Source of the DNA: Sporosarcina sp. P13
GTDB lineage: Bacteria; Bacillota; Bacilli; Bacillales_A; Planococcaceae
Reading direction: 5' to 3'
NCBI RefSeq assembly: GCF_002743055.1
Contig: NZ_PDYM01000027.1
Location: forward strand, 1 to 43,710
DNA: 43,710 bases
Positions 1 through 6,358 of this stretch are shown piece by piece. The notes under the pieces are model-generated. The model did no database searches. It saw only the letters and a program-made list of their open reading frames with translations, and was not told the origin of the DNA. The position numbers were made by a program, and so were the translations under genes. Each line of letters starts with the position of its first letter. The stretch's first letter is position 1.

Positions 1-2
1 TT

Positions 3-66
3 TCCTGTATCCAGCGAAAGCTGTCAAGTGCGGTCTTTCACTTGACTGGTTTCGCTGGATACAGGA
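3..66. repeat. long two-step hairpin at the window edge
   Basis: A 17-bp perfect inverted repeat (3-19 with 50-66, TCCTGTATCCAGCGAAA arm) encloses a 3-nt mismatch and a second 8-bp perfect stem (23-30 with 39-46, GTCAAGTG arm) around an 8-nt loop. A smaller stem, CCGTT/AACGG at 84-97, with a T run at 105-110, follows and could terminate a rightward gene outside the window. The large hairpin has no T run of its own. It may be an intergenic repeat, the end of a small mobile element, or part of a terminator; the window edge prevents a decision. Confidence 0.6.
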
Positions 67-177
67 CGCTCCATGAATGGATGCCGTTCTGAAACGGACT
101 TAACTTTTTTGTGTCCAGGATATTGACGTAGATCCATTACCTTATAAAGGCTTATAGTATAAGCAAATTAATATTAG

Positions 178-198
178 TATAGTAAAAGAAATACTATA
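178..198 (+). promoter_or_regulatory. small inverted repeat just upstream of a ribosome binding site
   Basis: TATAGTA and TACTATA form a 7-bp perfect inverted repeat with a 7-nt AT-rich loop. It ends a few bases before the AGGAGG ribosome binding site of the gene at 217. It may be an operator or a leader hairpin. I see no convincing promoter spacing around it. Confidence 0.3.
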
Positions 199-216
199 AA
201 CTTTAGGAGGTAAAGT

Positions 217-855
217 ATGAGTAATTTATATTGGTATAGCCATAGTCTAAAAAATTATTTAACCTTTTCTAACCAAAAAATCATCTCAAAAGGCTTTATA
301 CTAGTAGAGGAGTCTTGTTCAACTCCATTTTTTAAACAGTTCCTTTTCCAAAAGGACAATCAACAAATTCTTGTCTATTTGTATGCCAGTGATGTTCAAG
401 AAGAGATGTATTTATTCGTTCAGGAATGTGATGTAAAAGAAGTATTTATACAGAATCTCAAATCAAAAGCATTCCAAAGTTTCCATTCTGATATTTTTAT
501 TAAAGAGAAGGAACCATTGAAAATAATTGAGGAAATTGAGAAGGCAATGAATTATAGTGAGGAAGATGAATACTTACACATTTATGGACAGCCAAGTTGG
601 CATGGCGATGCCTTTATCGTTGGCAATCGTGCAGCATTACAATTGTTAAGGGATACGATTGATCAAGCACTTCAATTTGGTGAAAAAAAAGAAGTCTTTT
701 TCCCTGAAGACGAAGAAGGTTATAGTTTATATATAGCATGTACAGATGATTCCTTTGATCTGAGTCAATTAGATCTTCCCTACCATGACCCTGATATCTT
801 TGAGAAGCGCAAGCCGCCTATTCAAGCATTTAAACATTATAAATTCCATGACTAA
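217..855 (+). CDS. hypothetical protein, 212 aa
   Basis: I do not recognise a named family. The start is well supported: ATG preceded by TTTAGGAGG at 7-8 nt spacing. The protein is acidic and soluble, with no signal peptide or membrane segment. The N-terminal ~100 residues are beta/alpha mixed and unplaced. Residues ~115-180 hold the most conserved-looking part: HIYGQPSWHGDAFIVGN, then an ALQLLRDTIDQAL helix and a FFPEDEEGYSLYI strand. This resembles a C-terminal module I associate with uncharacterised Bacillales proteins (impression, not a search). It is transcribed alone, head-on to replication, and converges on the sodium channel gene with a shared hairpin between them. It could be a small accessory or immunity-type protein, but nothing in the sequence proves that. 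Confidence 0.75.
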   Translation: MSNLYWYSHSLKNYLTFSNQKIISKGFILVEESCSTPFFKQFLFQKDNQQILVYLYASDVQEEMYLFVQECDVKEVFIQNLKSKAFQSFHSDIFIKEKEPLKIIEEIEKAMNYSEEDEYLHIYGQPSWHGDAFIVGNRAALQLLRDTIDQALQFGEKKEVFFPEDEEGYSLYIACTDDSFDLSQLDLPYHDPDIFEKRKPPIQAFKHYKFHD

Positions 856-980
856 ATTAAATATTAACTACCTAAATTGTTGTCCGATCAATTTCCTAGG
901 TGGTCTGTTTTATCAATTTCATCTTACAGTTTTAATACACAGCTGCGATATCATTCAAAAGCAAAGATACAACATACAAA

Positions 981-1023
981 GAATCCCATTTGATCGCGTA
1001 CGGTTCAGGATCAAACGGGATTC
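981..1023. terminator. bidirectional terminator-like hairpin
   Basis: GAATCCCATTTGATC (981-995) pairs with GATCAAACGGGATTC (1009-1023), 14 of 15 bases. It lies between the convergent hypothetical gene and the sodium channel gene. T-rich tracts lie on both sides, so it can serve both genes. Confidence 0.65.
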
Positions 1024-1048
1024 CTTTATTACAAATGAACAATGGTCA

Positions 1049-1909
1049 TTATTTTAGATTCTCTTGATCATGACCATTTTTTTTATGATAACTATCAAGA
1101 ATGATTTGTTTAATTTCCTGTATGTCACCCTTTAATTCTTGATTTTCCCTAAGAAGACGCTCCATTTTCTCTTCACGCTCAAGTTCATCATCCTGGCCCA
1201 AATAGCTTAGAATGACAGCAACAACAAGGTTTAAGATGACTAAAGCACCAATAATAATAAAGGATACAAAATAAGCCCAAGCCCACGGCACCTCATTAAT
1301 AATTGGTCGAGCAACTTGACTCGCCCATGATTCAAACGTTACAACTTGCAATAAAGTGAACAATGCTGTATGAAAACTACCGAAAAATTCATAAGGAAGT
1401 ACTTCACTAAAAAACGTCGTTCCAATAATCGCGTAAATAGAGAAAATTAAAAATGATAATCCCAAAATCCCTGTTAATGCAGGTATCGATTTCATTAATG
1501 AGTCAATAATTTTTCGTAATGCTGGAATGGCCGGTATTAATCTAATTAAGCGCAACACTCTAATTAACCTTAGGATACTGACAAACGGCGTTGCGTAAAA
1601 TATCAAACTAGCTACAACAATAAGGAAATCAAATATATTCCATCTGTCTGAAAAATATCCTTTAAGACCGTAGCCGACTAGTTTTAATAGTACCTCTAGG
1701 ACAAAGATCCATACGATGATTAAATCAAGAGCCAGTAATACGGAGTTTCCAGCAAAGTAAGTCTCACTAACGATGATCAATCCGTTTAGTAGTATAATAC
1801 TAATAATAACCGGCTGAAAGTATTTGTGCATTACCAACTTAGTAATAAAGTCTCTTAAAGATCCTCTACCATTCCACTCTTTATTGTTTTTATATTCTGT
1901 TTGCGGCAA
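1049..1909 (-). CDS. NaChBac-type voltage-gated sodium channel (ion transporter)
   Basis: A six-transmembrane subunit (286 aa) of the bacterial tetrameric voltage-gated sodium channel family. The S4 voltage sensor (~110-135) carries arginines every third residue in ILRLIRVLRLIRLIP. The pore between S5 and S6 holds the filter TFESWAS (~191-197), where NaChBac has TLESWAS; the key Glu and Ser-Trp are kept. The C-terminus (~240-275) is a charged heptad-like coiled coil, as expected for tetramer assembly. Family members admit Na+ and are linked to motility, chemotaxis and pH homeostasis in alkaliphiles. The start is a choice. An in-frame ATG at 1927 has no ribosome binding site, whereas TTG at 1909 sits 9 nt after GAGAGGG. 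I prefer the TTG. Confidence 0.93.
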   Translation of the reverse strand: MPQTEYKNNKEWNGRGSLRDFITKLVMHKYFQPVIISIILLNGLIIVSETYFAGNSVLLALDLIIVWIFVLEVLLKLVGYGLKGYFSDRWNIFDFLIVVASLIFYATPFVSILRLIRVLRLIRLIPAIPALRKIIDSLMKSIPALTGILGLSFLIFSIYAIIGTTFFSEVLPYEFFGSFHTALFTLLQVVTFESWASQVARPIINEVPWAWAYFVSFIIIGALVILNLVVAVILSYLGQDDELEREEKMERLLRENQELKGDIQEIKQIILDSYHKKNGHDQENLK

Positions 1910-1947
1910 TCTACATTTCCCTCTCATTAATTTACTATATCTTTACT

Positions 1948-1956
1948 AGTATAACA
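1948..1956 (-). promoter_or_regulatory. extended -10 promoter candidate for the sodium channel gene
   Basis: On the minus strand TGTTATACT matches an extended -10 (TGn plus TATACT), ~30 nt before the TTG start and its ribosome binding site. No good -35 is present, which extended -10 promoters tolerate. Inferred from sequence only. Confidence 0.4.
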
Positions 1957-2257
1957 GCATATCTCGTAATTAATTTACTCTGGAAGATAATTTCATCAAT
2001 ATTTTTGATGACAATATTGTGAAGTAGAAGCAGAATGGGATAAGTAAGGTTTTAAATTAATTATCACAGAGCAATTGGTTGAATACTTTTATACTTCCAT
2101 ACCTCTTTCGATTATCACATAAGAATGAACTAATAAATATCATGCCCTATCACACTCCACATTGCCTAAATAACCGCAAAAAAGTATACTATATCAATTA
2201 ACATAATAGAACTCATGTCACGGGACATGAACATTTTTACCGCACAAAGGTGAACAT
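1957..2257. other. AT-rich intergenic stretch without a recognisable gene
   Basis: No credible coding frame is seen on either strand. A small hairpin (TCATGTC/GACATGA, 2213-2230, loop ACGG) followed by a short T run lies ~30 nt before the degraded GGDEF gene. It could be a leader hairpin of that gene when it was intact. Confidence 0.5.
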
Positions 2258-2721
2258 ATGAAGCACCGAGGAAGATTTACTTTTTATTTCTAACGTTTGC
2301 CAGTTCATGGATATATTTAATAATTAGGAATGCGGAAGCCATCCTTTTACTATTTTCGTATTAATAGATGTGAGTATTTCATGGTTTATCGGAGGTGGTA
2401 TGACAAGTATAGGTACCTATCCTATCGCGATTCCCTGACAGGTGTGTATAATCGTATGTATGCATATATTCTGAGAAGTGTTTTAAAAGTGCTAAACGTC
2501 ATAATGAGAAAATAGGAATTTTAACTATTGATATTGATTATAAGTCTAACCAACCAAATCAATGAAACAATTATGCAGAATCTATGAAACGAGATATAAC
2601 ATTACCCATCGACCATTCCATCTATCCAGAAGATGGGCAAAACATTTCAGATTTATTATTAATTGCCGATAAAAGAATGTATAAAGTGAAATCTATTGCA
2701 AAGGATGTTAGTTCATTATGA
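2258..2721 (+). pseudogene. degraded membrane GGDEF (diguanylate cyclase-like) gene
   Basis: Pieces of one protein appear in shifting frames. An ATG at 2258 has AAAGGTGAAC upstream. A hydrophobic segment (LTFASSWIYLIIRNAEAILL) follows around 2295-2350 after a frameshift. Then comes YLSYRDSLTGVYNRMY (~2423-2470), the classic start of a GGDEF domain. In another frame follows KRHNEKIGILTIDIDY (~2492-2540), the metal-binding strand. Finally, after an internal loss, YPEDGQNISDLLLIADKRMY appears (~2617-2690), the C-terminal helix of the domain. The stretch that should hold the GG(D/E)EF active site is missing and stops interrupt all frames, so no active cyclase can be made. It directly precedes an intact HD-GYP gene, suggesting a former paired c-di-GMP synthesis/degradation unit. 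Confidence 0.85.
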
Positions 2722-2797
2722 GACAAGCACAACTTCATCTTCCTATAACCGAGATCCTCCTAGACAAACCATTCATGCTTAGTAGGGTAGAAAATTG

Positions 2798-3982
2798 ATG
2801 AATAGATCTTTATTACAAGAAGAAAAAAGAGCTACTGTTTTATTTATGTGGTTATTTTATATTGTATTTTTTCTATATGATATTTTTTATTATATTTTTC
2901 TCCCCTTATTACCATGGATAGCGGAAGCTTTACCTGATACAGTATGGTACTATCTAAGTTTTATAAAATATATCATCATAATTAGCCTTATTCCGATTAC
3001 TATCTATCTATTTAAAAAGGAAAATCCCGGGAAGGTAAAATATATTGTCGTTATTGCTTATCTGGTTACTAATCTAGTTACGGATATTTATTATTACTTT
3101 GGCAACGCCAATTCATATTCTAGTGGTAATTTGGTAGAGTTAGTCATTATATTGTTTTCACCTATTTTTATTAATAAAAGATTTTTTTATCTAGTTACAT
3201 GGGGAATAATCCTGAAATACTTATTAGTTGGGATATTCATACAAGATCCTATCATATTATTCCCTGTTACTATCAACATCATGTTGGCCATTATTGCTTA
3301 CATCCTTCTTCATCGATTCTTAAGTTACGTGAAAGTACTAAAAAACTCTTATGATGAACAACTAGCGGGAATTGTAAAAGGGGTTATTGCCACATTAGAG
3401 TTAAAAGACCCTTATACACGTGGACATAGTGAGCGGGTTGCCGAATATGCACTGAGTCTTGCAATAGCAACAGGGAAAGTGAAAGAGTCTGAATTAAATC
3501 ACTTTTATTATGCATGTCTATTACATGATATCGGAAAAGTTAATATCCCCGACAGTATCTTGGCAAAGTATGGTAAACTTACAGATGAAGAATATGAAAT
3601 TATTAAAACCCACCCGGTTGTAGGAGCTAAAGCAATTGAAGATGTAGAAGGAATTGCTGATAATATTGCTGTTGTTTATTATCACCATGAAAGATGGGAT
3701 GGTAAGGGCTATCCAGATGGGCTTACGGGAGAAGAAACACCCCTTGTTGCTAGAATTACAGCTATTGCAGATGCCTTCGATGCGATGACTTCCACAAGGT
3801 CTTATCGACCAGCACTTCCTTTTGACGAAGCTTATAAACGAATACTATGTGGAAAAGGGTCCCAGTTTGATCCTGAATTGGTGGAGGTTTTTAAAAAAGT
3901 GTATCCAGATTGGATTACAATCTCAAAACAATATTGTAAGGATCATACTTCAAAGGAGGGGTGTAAACATGAAAATCCGTAA
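2798..3982 (+). CDS. six-TM HD-GYP domain protein (c-di-GMP phosphodiesterase-type)
   Basis: 394 aa. Residues ~13-172 contain about six hydrophobic segments with short loops and no recognisable extracellular domain, like the membrane receptor half of peptide-sensing kinases. Residues ~185-370 are an HD-GYP domain: HSERVAEYA (210-218), the metal-binding HDIGK (243-247), a paired-His HHERWDGKGYP (296-306, GYP at 304-306), and the ADAFDAMTSTRSYRPA segment. All signature residues are present, so c-di-GMP hydrolysis is expected from the family. The start is ATG 2798, with AGGG upstream; the preceding TTG is also in frame. The last four codons overlap the next small gene, whose ribosome binding site lies inside this coding region. 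The C-terminus is Cys/His-rich (YCKDHTSKEGCKHENP). A membrane sensor for the adjacent peptide is an attractive inference. Confidence 0.92.
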   Translation: MNRSLLQEEKRATVLFMWLFYIVFFLYDIFYYIFLPLLPWIAEALPDTVWYYLSFIKYIIIISLIPITIYLFKKENPGKVKYIVVIAYLVTNLVTDIYYYFGNANSYSSGNLVELVIILFSPIFINKRFFYLVTWGIILKYLLVGIFIQDPIILFPVTINIMLAIIAYILLHRFLSYVKVLKNSYDEQLAGIVKGVIATLELKDPYTRGHSERVAEYALSLAIATGKVKESELNHFYYACLLHDIGKVNIPDSILAKYGKLTDEEYEIIKTHPVVGAKAIEDVEGIADNIAVVYYHHERWDGKGYPDGLTGEETPLVARITAIADAFDAMTSTRSYRPALPFDEAYKRILCGKGSQFDPELVEVFKKVYPDWITISKQYCKDHTSKEGCKHENP

Positions 3983-4037
3983 ACTTAAGAAAGTTAAAGT
4001 AACATGTTGGTGGTGTTTCTTTGCTCCAAAAGGCTAA
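3969..4037 (+). CDS. 22-residue basic CWWC peptide, candidate modified peptide or pheromone precursor
   Basis: A very short gene with an almost ideal ribosome binding site, AAAGGAGGGG, 7 nt before ATG. The site and start lie inside the end of the HD-GYP gene, overlapping it by 14 nt in another frame, so translation is probably coupled. The product has a basic half (KIRKLKKVKV) and a core TCWWCFFAPKG. There is no signal peptide. A strong hairpin follows the stop at once, and then a PqqD-like/M50 membrane protease gene. PqqD-like domains bind leader peptides of ribosomally made, modified peptides, and M50 proteases cleave within membranes. The context therefore suggests a precursor processed by its neighbour (inference). 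The Cys-Trp-Trp-Cys could be oxidised, cross-linked or metal-binding. I recognise no known family. Confidence 0.75.
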   Translation: MKIRKLKKVKVTCWWCFFAPKG

Positions 4038-4050
4038 GCAACACTACGTA

Positions 4051-4080
4051 TAGGATGCTATCACGATAGCATCCTATTTT
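4051..4080 (+). terminator. strong hairpin with T run between peptide and protease genes
   Basis: TAGGATGCTAT (4051-4061) pairs perfectly over 11 bp with ATAGCATCCTA (4066-4076), loop CACG, followed by TTTT and a second T run. It starts 13 nt after the peptide stop and ends ~15 nt before the protease ribosome binding site. Such a hairpin would make peptide transcripts exceed protease transcripts, a common arrangement in peptide-maturation operons. Confidence 0.75.
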
Positions 4081-4107
4081 CATTTTTAAAGAGCGGTGGT
4101 GCTATTT

Positions 4108-5277
4108 TTGGAATTAACGTTACAATCACAAATTATTCTATACCCTTTATCTATTCAAAAAGATAAGAAGAATTATATCGTAGAAGAACCTGTTTCTGGC
4201 GATTTTTTTGAAATGCCAAAGATTTGTATCGATGCAATAGAAAGGATAAATAAAGGTCAAACATTAGACGACATCCAAATAGAGTTGCGAGAAAAGTATC
4301 CGAATGAAAAAGTAGATATGATTGAATTTGGCGAACAGCTGATTGAATTAGGTCTCGTTCAAGAGCTAGATGGAGAACAAGTCACTCAGAAAAAAGAAGT
4401 TCAAGCTTCAGGTGGATTTACATGGATCCCTTCATCTGTTGGACGCATCTTCTTCAATGAGATTACTAATAAGATTTACCTCGTTTTATTATTGATCAAT
4501 GTTACACTTATGGCGTGGAACCCTGAATTATTCCCGCGTTATCAAGATATATTTTTATTTGATTCGATGATGCTCAACATCATTGCCTACATGCTTATTT
4601 CCCTCGCATTAATCACCATTCATGAATTCGGACATATTCTCGCTATCCGCTCCTATGATTTACCCGCTAAATTAAGTATTGGAAACAGGCTTATCTTTGT
4701 CGTTATTCAAACAGACATAACGTCAGCCTGGAAGCTAGCACCGAAGCAAAGAAATATTCTTTATTTTGCCGGAATGTCTTTTGAACAAACATGTCTATTA
4801 ATTGCACTTTCACTACAAGTCATCTTGCCAGAAGCGAATGTTATTATACTAGGTATTTTAGGGATAGTTGTCTTTGATATTTTCATAAAGACCATGTATC
4901 AATGCGCTTTCTACATGAAAACAGATGTCTATTATTTCGTTGAAAATATAACAGGATGCTATAACTTGATGGAAAACGGGAAGCAGTTTTTAAGCAGGTG
5001 GATTCCATTTTTAAGAAGTGATTCTAGTGATACAGAAGTGTTCGATGGAGAGAAAAGAATAGTTCGTATGTATAGCATATTTTATATCGCTGGGATCTTG
5101 TTAACGCTAAGTCTTATTATCTTTTACTTTCTACCACAGGCTTATTATGCTTATTCACAAGTTTTTTCTAATTTACTTTGGTCTACGACTCCATCTGCTT
5201 TTTGGGATGCCATAGCTTTTCTTGGACAAACAGTACTTTTACTAGGTTTATTCTTATACTCTAAAAGCAAGGCATGA
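4108..5277 (+). CDS. membrane M50-type zinc metalloprotease with PqqD-like N-terminal domain
   Basis: 389 aa. Residues ~10-90 look like a PqqD-type winged domain: GDFFEMPKICIDAIERI, TLDDIQIELREKYP and IEFGEQLIELGLV helices, as found fused to peptide-maturation enzymes. Then come about six membrane segments (~120-137, 154-174, 216-239, 243-262, 323-343, 365-385). The zinc motif HEFGH (172-176) lies at the end of the second. A later YMKTDVYYFVENI (Asp ~273) sits where site-2 proteases place their third ligand. The family includes YydH-like proteases of peptide operons. The start is a choice: GTG at 4096/4099 has poor spacing, while TTG at 4108 follows GGTGGTG by 6 nt. It is the last gene of the HD-GYP/peptide/protease unit. 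Processing or export of the CWWC peptide is the likely job (inference). Confidence 0.85.
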   Translation: MELTLQSQIILYPLSIQKDKKNYIVEEPVSGDFFEMPKICIDAIERINKGQTLDDIQIELREKYPNEKVDMIEFGEQLIELGLVQELDGEQVTQKKEVQASGGFTWIPSSVGRIFFNEITNKIYLVLLLINVTLMAWNPELFPRYQDIFLFDSMMLNIIAYMLISLALITIHEFGHILAIRSYDLPAKLSIGNRLIFVVIQTDITSAWKLAPKQRNILYFAGMSFEQTCLLIALSLQVILPEANVIILGILGIVVFDIFIKTMYQCAFYMKTDVYYFVENITGCYNLMENGKQFLSRWIPFLRSDSSDTEVFDGEKRIVRMYSIFYIAGILLTLSLIIFYFLPQAYYAYSQVFSNLLWSTTPSAFWDAIAFLGQTVLLLGLFLYSKSKA

Positions 5278-5304
5278 GATGTAGGGATAGGTCCCATAGC
5301 CATC

Positions 5305-5352
5305 AAGCTAACAAAAGTTAGAGAAATTCATCTTTGAACTTTGTTAGCTTTT
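5305..5352 (+). terminator. terminator hairpin after the M50 protease gene
   Basis: AAGCTAACAAA pairs with TTTGTTAGCTT (11 bp, with a further AGTT/AACT pairing across a one-base bulge). A short T run follows. It closes the HD-GYP/peptide/protease unit. Confidence 0.6.
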
Positions 5353-5476
5353 CCATCGAACTTCCTATGGATAAAATTCTTTCATTATGTTTGATCGTGA
5401 AACCGATAATAAAATTTCATTTTTAATACCGGCTTCCGACAAAGAAATTTCCACCTTATTTTTAACCTTTTTTCCT

Positions 5477-5956
5477 CTATTTATGGTACGGTTCCCCCTT
5501 AATAATCCGAAACCCTCGATAAATCTGCTCCACTAACACTAACTTCATTAACTGATGTGGGAAAGTCATCTTAGAAAATGATAACTTCTCATCCGCCCGA
5601 TGCAACACACTGCTATGCAACCCAAGTGATCCACCAATGACAAAGACAATCTTGCTCTTACCGTACGTCATCAATGATTCAATACTCGCAGCGAATTCCT
5701 CCGATGTTTTCATTTTACCGTCGATTGCTAGTGCGATGACATACGCGTCTGTAGCAATTTTCGCTAAGATTCGATCAGCTTCTTTCTTTTTGACAATTTC
5801 CATGTCGGCCTCGCTTAGTGTTTCGGGAGCTTTTTCGTCCGCTACTTCAACTAATTGCATTTTTGCATAGCTATTAAGACGCTTCGTATACTCCTCTATT
5901 CCTTGTTTCAAATACTTTTCTTTTAACTTACCAACGGTCACAATAGTTATATTCAC
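5477..5956 (-). CDS. rlmH: 23S rRNA pseudouridine-1915 N3-methyltransferase RlmH
   Basis: 159 aa, the standard length of the SPOUT-class RlmH, which methylates pseudouridine 1915 in helix 69 of 23S rRNA on assembled 70S ribosomes. The N-terminus [16 protein letters not shown] and the SAM-binding knot around [14 protein letters not shown] (~105-118) are typical, as is the C-terminal [17 protein letters not shown]. The start is GTG, with a GGGTGG ribosome binding site 7 nt upstream. It lies downstream of the wal operon and htrC, as in B. subtilis. It is separated from htrC by a terminator and a region full of DnaA boxes, so it probably has its own promoter. Confidence 0.97.
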   Translation of the reverse strand: MNITIVTVGKLKEKYLKQGIEEYTKRLNSYAKMQLVEVADEKAPETLSEADMEIVKKKEADRILAKIATDAYVIALAIDGKMKTSEEFAASIESLMTYGKSKIVFVIGGSLGLHSSVLHRADEKLSFSKMTFPHQLMKLVLVEQIYRGFRIIKGEPYHK

Positions 5957-5981
5957 AGTTTATCCACCCTCACTCCAAAAG

Positions 5982-6357
5982 TTATACACAATACTTATGC
6001 ACATATCCACAATCCATTCTATATATTGTGCCTGACCACCTACTCACTACTACATATAAAACTTCCTTTATAGTTTATCACACATTTGTGGATAACTTTT
6101 TACTAACTTGTTTTTTTACTTATGTTTTTTTATTTACGTATAAAAATGAAAACTCCACTACCTGTTGCCCTGTAAGGCATTAGCACTTGTCGGTAATTTT
6201 ATTTAGTCTATTTTTTACATATTATATTTCACACAATATTATGCACAATTTTTTGATTTTATCCACAATTGGATAACTCTATTAAAAAATCAGGCATCGT
6301 AGCGCAGTTTCGCTACGATGCCTGATGTGGACAGAAAGTTGTTCACTGTGTGGATAG
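5982..6357. promoter_or_regulatory. DnaA-box cluster outside oriC (rlmH-htrC intergenic region)
   Basis: The ~400-bp gap holds five exact matches to TTATnCACA: 5982-5990 and 5995-6003 (+), 6087-6095 (-), 6239-6247 and 6259-6267 (+). One-mismatch boxes lie at 6003-6011 and 6349-6357. The surroundings are very AT-rich. The density equals that of the oriC-flanking regions here, although dnaA is ~28 kb away. Known roles of such clusters in other bacteria are DnaA titration and DnaA-dependent transcription control; which applies here is unknown. Confidence 0.75.
6284..6325 (-). terminator. htrC terminator
   Basis: A 15-bp perfect stem (6290-6304 with 6311-6325, loop of 6 nt). On the minus strand it is followed by a six-T run. 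It lies directly after the htrC stop and inside the DnaA-box cluster. Confidence 0.9.
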
Positions 6358-6358
6358 C

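Noticed and set aside
785..1057. A plus-strand open frame crossing the end of the 217-855 gene and the terminator.
   Set aside because: It has no ribosome binding site or coding character and covers a terminator hairpin.
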